Assembly (NCBI GenBank): GCA_021789715.1
Contig: JAJYJE010000044.1
Span: 1 to 7,787 of the forward strand
DNA: 7,787 nt
Direction of reading: 5' to 3'
From: a bacterium
GTDB lineage: Bacteria > Patescibacteriota > Doudnabacteria > UBA920
In this document: piece after piece, positions 5,264-7,787 of the stretch
Numbering within the stretch: the stretch's first letter is position 1
Layout: each line of letters opens with the position of its first letter
Position numbers and translations under genes: made by a program
The notes under the pieces: model-generated
What the model was told of the DNA's origin: nothing
Databases searched by the model: none
Seen by the model: the letters and a program-made list of their open reading frames with translations, nothing else

Positions 5264-6784
5264 ATGGTCAAAACAGCAACAGCACTGCCACAACCTGCCC
5301 ATCAAACGCCGGAATCCTCCTCCCTCAAATGGTGGGTGCTATTGACCGTGATCGTCGGCACCTTTTTAGGGCGGCTCGACCAGACCATTGTCAACCTGGC
5401 GCTGCCGAAGATCATTACCGATTTTTCCATTAGCGTCAACGCCGCCGGCTGGATCGCCACGGCTTATATTTTGGCCAACGCGATTTTTGTGCCGGTCTGG
5501 GGCAAACTGGGCGATACGCTCGGCCGAAAAAAAATCTACATTTTGGGTTTTTCGATCTTCATTTTAGGTTCGGCTCTGGCCGGCCTGGCCTGGAACTTAA
5601 GCTCAATGATAGTGTTCCGCGTCATACAGTCCATCGCCGGCTCGGCGGATTACCCCACGGCCATGGCAATTCTGGCGGTCACTTTTAAAACGCAAAAAGA
5701 GCGCGCCCAGGCTTTGGGCATTTGGTCGTCGTCGTTCGCCGCCGCCGCGGTATTCGGCCCGCTGATCGGGGGGCCGCTTATTGACAACTTCGGCTGGCGC
5801 TCGGTATTTTTGGTTAATATTCCGGTCGGGATTATCGGCCTGTTTATGGCCATTACCTTTGTCCGCGAATCCGTGGCGGAAAAAAAGGCGGCCCACTTTG
5901 ACTGGTGGGGCGCCCTAACCCTGGGAGCGGCGCTGTCGGCGCTGGTGCTGGTGCTTGACCAGGGCACGACCTGGGGCTGGAACTCCCTGGATTCCTGGCT
6001 ATGCTACGCCGCGACTATGATTTTTACCGGCATCTTTATCCGCATAGAACACGGCAGCCCCGAACCGATTGTAGATTTAAAATTTTTCAAAATTCCGGCG
6101 TTCGTCAATACGCTCTGGAATAATTTTATCGTCTTTATGGGCATGATGGGCGGCGTATTTTTAATCCCCATCTTCGCCCAAACCTTTTTAGGCTACAATG
6201 CCACTCAAAGCGGATACCTGTTTATCCCCATGGCCGCCGCTTTGATGCTGGCCGCGCCGATCGGCGGCAACCTGGTCGGCAAAGTCAAGCCGAATTACGT
6301 AATTATGGCCAGTACGTTTGTGGCCGGCGTGGGCGTTTACCTGTTCCGCTATCTTGATCCGCGCTCGACCGCCTGGGACATTATTTGGCCGCTTTCGGTT
6401 ATGGCCTTTGGCTTGGGCTTCGGCATGGCGCAGCGCACCAATATAGTGGCGGCCGTGGTGCCGGAAGAAGAAATCGGCATAGCTTCTTCGGTACTGGCTC
6501 TGGTGCGCAACATCGCCGGCGCGTTTGGCATCGCTCTGTTTGGCACGCTGTTAACCAACGTCACCAACCGGGACGTGATGGTTTTCGGCCAGCACAGCGT
6601 CATTAACAGCATAAGCCCCTCCGACTACCAGAAATTTATCGGCCTGATAATCCTCAAAGCGCAGGTCAGCGCCTATGGCACGGTCTTTTTAGTCGCCTCG
6701 GCGGCGATTTTTTTAGGGGCTGTCACCGCCTACTGGATTAAAGTCGAGCACGAAAGAACCGACGTGCATATTATGGTGGAGTAG
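5264..6784 (+). CDS. DHA2-family MFS multidrug exporter (EmrB/QacA type, 14 helices)
   Basis: From the ATG at 5264 the product is 506 residues, the usual size for the 14-helix DHA2 drug:H+ antiporters of the cytoplasmic membrane. Visible motifs are the helix-1 signature L38-D-Q-T-I-V-N-L-A-L-P (with the conserved Asp39), loop 2-3 motif A G80-K-L-G-D-T-L-G-R-K-K, and helix-5 antiporter motif C G165-P-L-I-G-G-P-L-I-D-N-F-G-W-R. The family exports lipophilic cations, weak acids or other toxic compounds using the proton gradient. Placement after a MarR gene and two adaptors mirrors EmrRAB. Arg37, two residues before Asp39 in helix 1, is unusual. The frame stays open to a TTG at 5246, but ATG is preferred because the six extra codons would overlap the spacer palindrome and no SD favours TTG. 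Specific substrate unknown. Confidence 0.93.
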   Translation: MVKTATALPQPAHQTPESSSLKWWVLLTVIVGTFLGRLDQTIVNLALPKIITDFSISVNAAGWIATAYILANAIFVPVWGKLGDTLGRKKIYILGFSIFILGSALAGLAWNLSSMIVFRVIQSIAGSADYPTAMAILAVTFKTQKERAQALGIWSSSFAAAAVFGPLIGGPLIDNFGWRSVFLVNIPVGIIGLFMAITFVRESVAEKKAAHFDWWGALTLGAALSALVLVLDQGTTWGWNSLDSWLCYAATMIFTGIFIRIEHGSPEPIVDLKFFKIPAFVNTLWNNFIVFMGMMGGVFLIPIFAQTFLGYNATQSGYLFIPMAAALMLAAPIGGNLVGKVKPNYVIMASTFVAGVGVYLFRYLDPRSTAWDIIWPLSVMAFGLGFGMAQRTNIVAAVVPEEEIGIASSVLALVRNIAGAFGIALFGTLLTNVTNRDVMVFGQHSVINSISPSDYQKFIGLIILKAQVSAYGTVFLVASAAIFLGAVTAYWIKVEHERTDVHIMVE

Positions 6785-6824
6785 CAGGATAGCGTCTTCA
6801 TTGTCCCTTCATTTCCCGGGCCTA

Positions 6825-6840
6825 TGCTATAATTTATAAT
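6825..6840 (+). promoter_or_regulatory. Extended -10 promoter of the sigma-factor gene
   Basis: TGCTATAAT (6825-6833) is a perfect extended -10 box, and a second TATAAT follows at 6835-6840. No good -35 hexamer fits either. Transcription would start near 6840 or 6847, only about 9 or 2 bases before the ATG at 6849, so the mRNA may be nearly leaderless. This matches the lack of an SD sequence. The 64-bp spacer behind the exporter gene holds no terminator. Confidence 0.65.
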
Positions 6841-6848
6841 ATAGACAT

Positions 6849-7409
6849 ATGGACAAACGTACTGACGAACAATTAGTCGATGCTTATTTAAAAGGTGAAG
6901 AGCCGGCGCTTGAAATTTTAATCGGGCGCTATCTCTCACCGCTCTATAACTTTGCCTTCAAATACGTCCGCAGCCAAATGGCGGCCGAAGACGTGGCCCA
7001 GGAAGCGCTGGTTAAAATCTGGCGCAATCTGAAAAAATACAAGCCCGCCTACAAATTCAAAACGTGGGCGTTTACAATAACCAAAAATACGGCGCTGGAC
7101 TATCTGAAAAGGAAAGGCCTGGTGGCCCTGGCCGAAACGGACGGCTTCGAGGACGGGGCGTTGATGCGGGCGCTGGTATCCGCCGCTCCCCTGCCGGAAG
7201 AAATTATTGAACGGGCAGAAAATGCCCAGACCATCAAAACGGCGGTAGCAAAGCTCTCCGGCAAATACCGCCAGGTTCTGGCGCTCTACTATGAGTACGG
7301 GCTGAATTTCCGCGAAATCGCCGAAACCTTGAAAGAATCGATTGATACCATAAAAACCCGCCACCGCCGCGCCGTGATTTACTTAAAGAAAGACCTGCGC
7401 GACAAATAA
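6849..7409 (+). CDS. ECF-type RNA polymerase sigma factor
   Basis: The 186-residue product has only the sigma-2 and sigma-4 domains, as in group 4 (ECF) sigma factors. Sigma-2 spans about 8-90: T5-D-E-Q-L-V-D-A-Y-L-K-G starts region 2.1, A46-E-D-V-A-Q-E-A-L-V-K-I-W is the region 2.2 core-binding helix, and F70-K-T-W-A-F-T-I-T-K-N-T-A-L-D-Y-L-K-R-K is the -10 recognition part. A Pro-rich linker (about 105-125) leads to sigma-4 (about 128-182) with L136-S-G-K-Y-R-Q-V-L and the helix-turn-helix F154-R-E-I-A-E-T-L ... T167-I-K-T-R-H-R-R-A. It redirects RNA polymerase to a dedicated promoter set. The start fits the family N-terminus. It is followed by a terminator and then a small membrane-protein gene, the place where anti-sigma factors are normally encoded. 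Confidence 0.93.
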   Translation: MDKRTDEQLVDAYLKGEEPALEILIGRYLSPLYNFAFKYVRSQMAAEDVAQEALVKIWRNLKKYKPAYKFKTWAFTITKNTALDYLKRKGLVALAETDGFEDGALMRALVSAAPLPEEIIERAENAQTIKTAVAKLSGKYRQVLALYYEYGLNFREIAETLKESIDTIKTRHRRAVIYLKKDLRDK

Positions 7410-7427
7410 ATAATCTTTCGCTATATT

Positions 7428-7451
7428 GCACCGCCGGAGGCGGTGCTTTTT
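7428..7451 (+). terminator. Intrinsic terminator of the sigma-factor gene
   Basis: GCACCGCC (7428-7435) pairs perfectly with GGCGGTGC (7439-7446) around a 3-base loop and is followed by five T residues (7447-7451). It begins 18 bp after the stop codon of the sigma gene. It is the only classical Rho-independent terminator in the window and would separate the sigma gene from the downstream membrane-protein gene. Confidence 0.9.
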
Positions 7452-7466
7452 CGCGCGGCGAACCAA

Positions 7467-7500
7467 TTTTGCCGAAAGTATCGTATAATAAACGGCAAAA
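7467..7500 (+). promoter_or_regulatory. TATAAT box enclosed by a perfect 8-bp dyad, upstream of the last gene
   Basis: TTTTGCCG (7467-7474) and CGGCAAAA (7493-7500) are perfect inverted copies 18 bp apart. Between them lies TATAAT (7484-7489), a perfect -10 box that would start transcription near 7496, about 29 nt before the GTG at 7525. No clear -35 hexamer is present, so either an activator or an alternative sigma factor may help. A regulator bound to the dyad would cover the -10 box. As RNA from the sigma gene it could also form a weak second hairpin after the terminator. Confidence 0.45.
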
Positions 7501-7524
7501 ATCCTAATCTTTTTATTCCCAAAC

Positions 7525-7787
7525 GTGTCCATATTAACCCCTCCCCCACAATTGCAGGAACGAGTAATGGAACAGATCCGCCTGGAGCGGCAACTTCAAG
7601 CGCTTAGGCGGAAGCTGGTATTGTACGCGGCCGGCTTGGTTTCCTCGCTGGCGTCGTTTGTCGTGGTTATTCAAGATTTTTACCTTCAGGCCCACCAGAG
7701 CGGCTTCCTTGATTTTTCCTCTTTAATCCTAAGCGACTTTCACTTGGTCCTAGGGCATTTTTACGACTACCTGCTCTCAGATCGGAA
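7525..7787 (+). CDS. Small membrane protein beside the ECF sigma gene, N-terminal part (candidate sigma partner or anti-sigma)
   Basis: The frame is open from GTG 7525 to the window edge (87 codons) and was read by hand. The N-terminus, S2-I-L-T-P-P-P-Q-L-Q-E-R-V-M, followed by a basic, Arg/Gln/Leu-rich amphipathic helix (about 16-31), would be cytosolic. A hydrophobic helix follows (about 32-50, L33-V-L-Y-A-A-G-L-V-S-S-L) and then an outside or interfacial part with H57-Q-S-G-F-L-D-F-S-S-L-I-L-S-D. An in-frame ATG at 7567 with AGGA 7 bp upstream is an alternative start; the GTG is preferred because the P-P-P-x-L-x-E-R segment resembles the cytosolic start of sigma-regulating membrane proteins. 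I recall similar small proteins next to ECF genes in Patescibacteria, but I cannot name the family. Function not assigned. Confidence 0.6.
   Translation, partial: MSILTPPPQLQERVMEQIRLERQLQALRRKLVLYAAGLVSSLASFVVVIQDFYLQAHQSGFLDFSSLILSDFHLVLGHFYDYLLSDR

Noticed and set aside
4324..5271. Long open frame on the minus strand (315 codons) opposite the second adaptor
   Set aside because: It lies antisense to a gene with clear lipoyl and barrel domains. Its product has no recognisable domain, and its ends run into AT-rich repeat spacers. It is an artefact of codon bias.

Overview
The window holds eight genes: six complete and one partial at each edge. They are protein-rich in G+C and separated by strikingly AT-rich spacers. 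The gene content suggests a small-genome bacterium of the Candidate Phyla Radiation (Patescibacteria). The evidence for this is a soluble MgtE_N/CBS protein beside an NRAMP-type transporter, a HlyD-like adaptor with an unusual insert, an ECF sigma factor followed by a small membrane protein, nearly no Shine-Dalgarno sequences, and spacers made of degenerate AT-rich inverted repeats. This assignment is inference from family resemblance and style; no rRNA or marker gene is present. Stop codons fit the standard code (TGA is used as a stop).

Left part, minus strand (1-2091). From right to left there are a four-helix YvlD/DUF360-type membrane protein (1741-2091), a 406-residue PRC barrel-MgtE_N-CBS protein (319-1539), and the N-terminal 52 codons of an NRAMP-superfamily metal transporter (1-158). 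The last two probably form a divalent-metal unit. The transporter has D-A-S-G where classical NRAMPs have D-P-G-N, and its partner carries the cytosolic sensor part of the magnesium channel MgtE. Both facts point to magnesium rather than manganese or iron. An extended -10 promoter (1677-1685) would start a leader of about 130 nt with a long AU-rich hairpin at its 5' end.

Middle, plus strand (2233-6784). A very good promoter (TTGACA-17-TATACT) is followed by a perfect 7-5-7 dyad that is a likely MarR-type operator. Next come a MarR regulator (2301-2720), a HlyD-like adaptor with a long coiled-coil hairpin interrupted by a roughly 90-residue beta-rich insert (2792-4327), a second, hairpin-less adaptor (4438-5139), and a 14-helix DHA2/EmrB-type MFS exporter (5264-6784). 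This looks like a self-regulated EmrAB-like efflux locus with two unequal adaptors. The three internal spacers (71, 110 and 124 nt) each consist largely of an AT-rich imperfect inverted repeat; the second also contains a 10-bp tandem repeat.

Right part, plus strand (6785-7787). An ECF-type sigma factor (6849-7409) lies so close behind an extended -10 box that its mRNA may be nearly leaderless. It ends in a clear intrinsic terminator. It is followed by a dyad that encloses a TATAAT box and by the start of a small membrane protein (7525 to the edge) that I do not recognise for certain, but which is placed like an anti-sigma or sigma-partner protein.

The most interesting items are the insert in the adaptor hairpin, the double-adaptor efflux locus in a probable monoderm, the recurring AT-rich inverted-repeat spacers, the shared extended -10 motif TGCTATA(C/A)T with SD-independent starts, and the sigma/membrane-protein pair.
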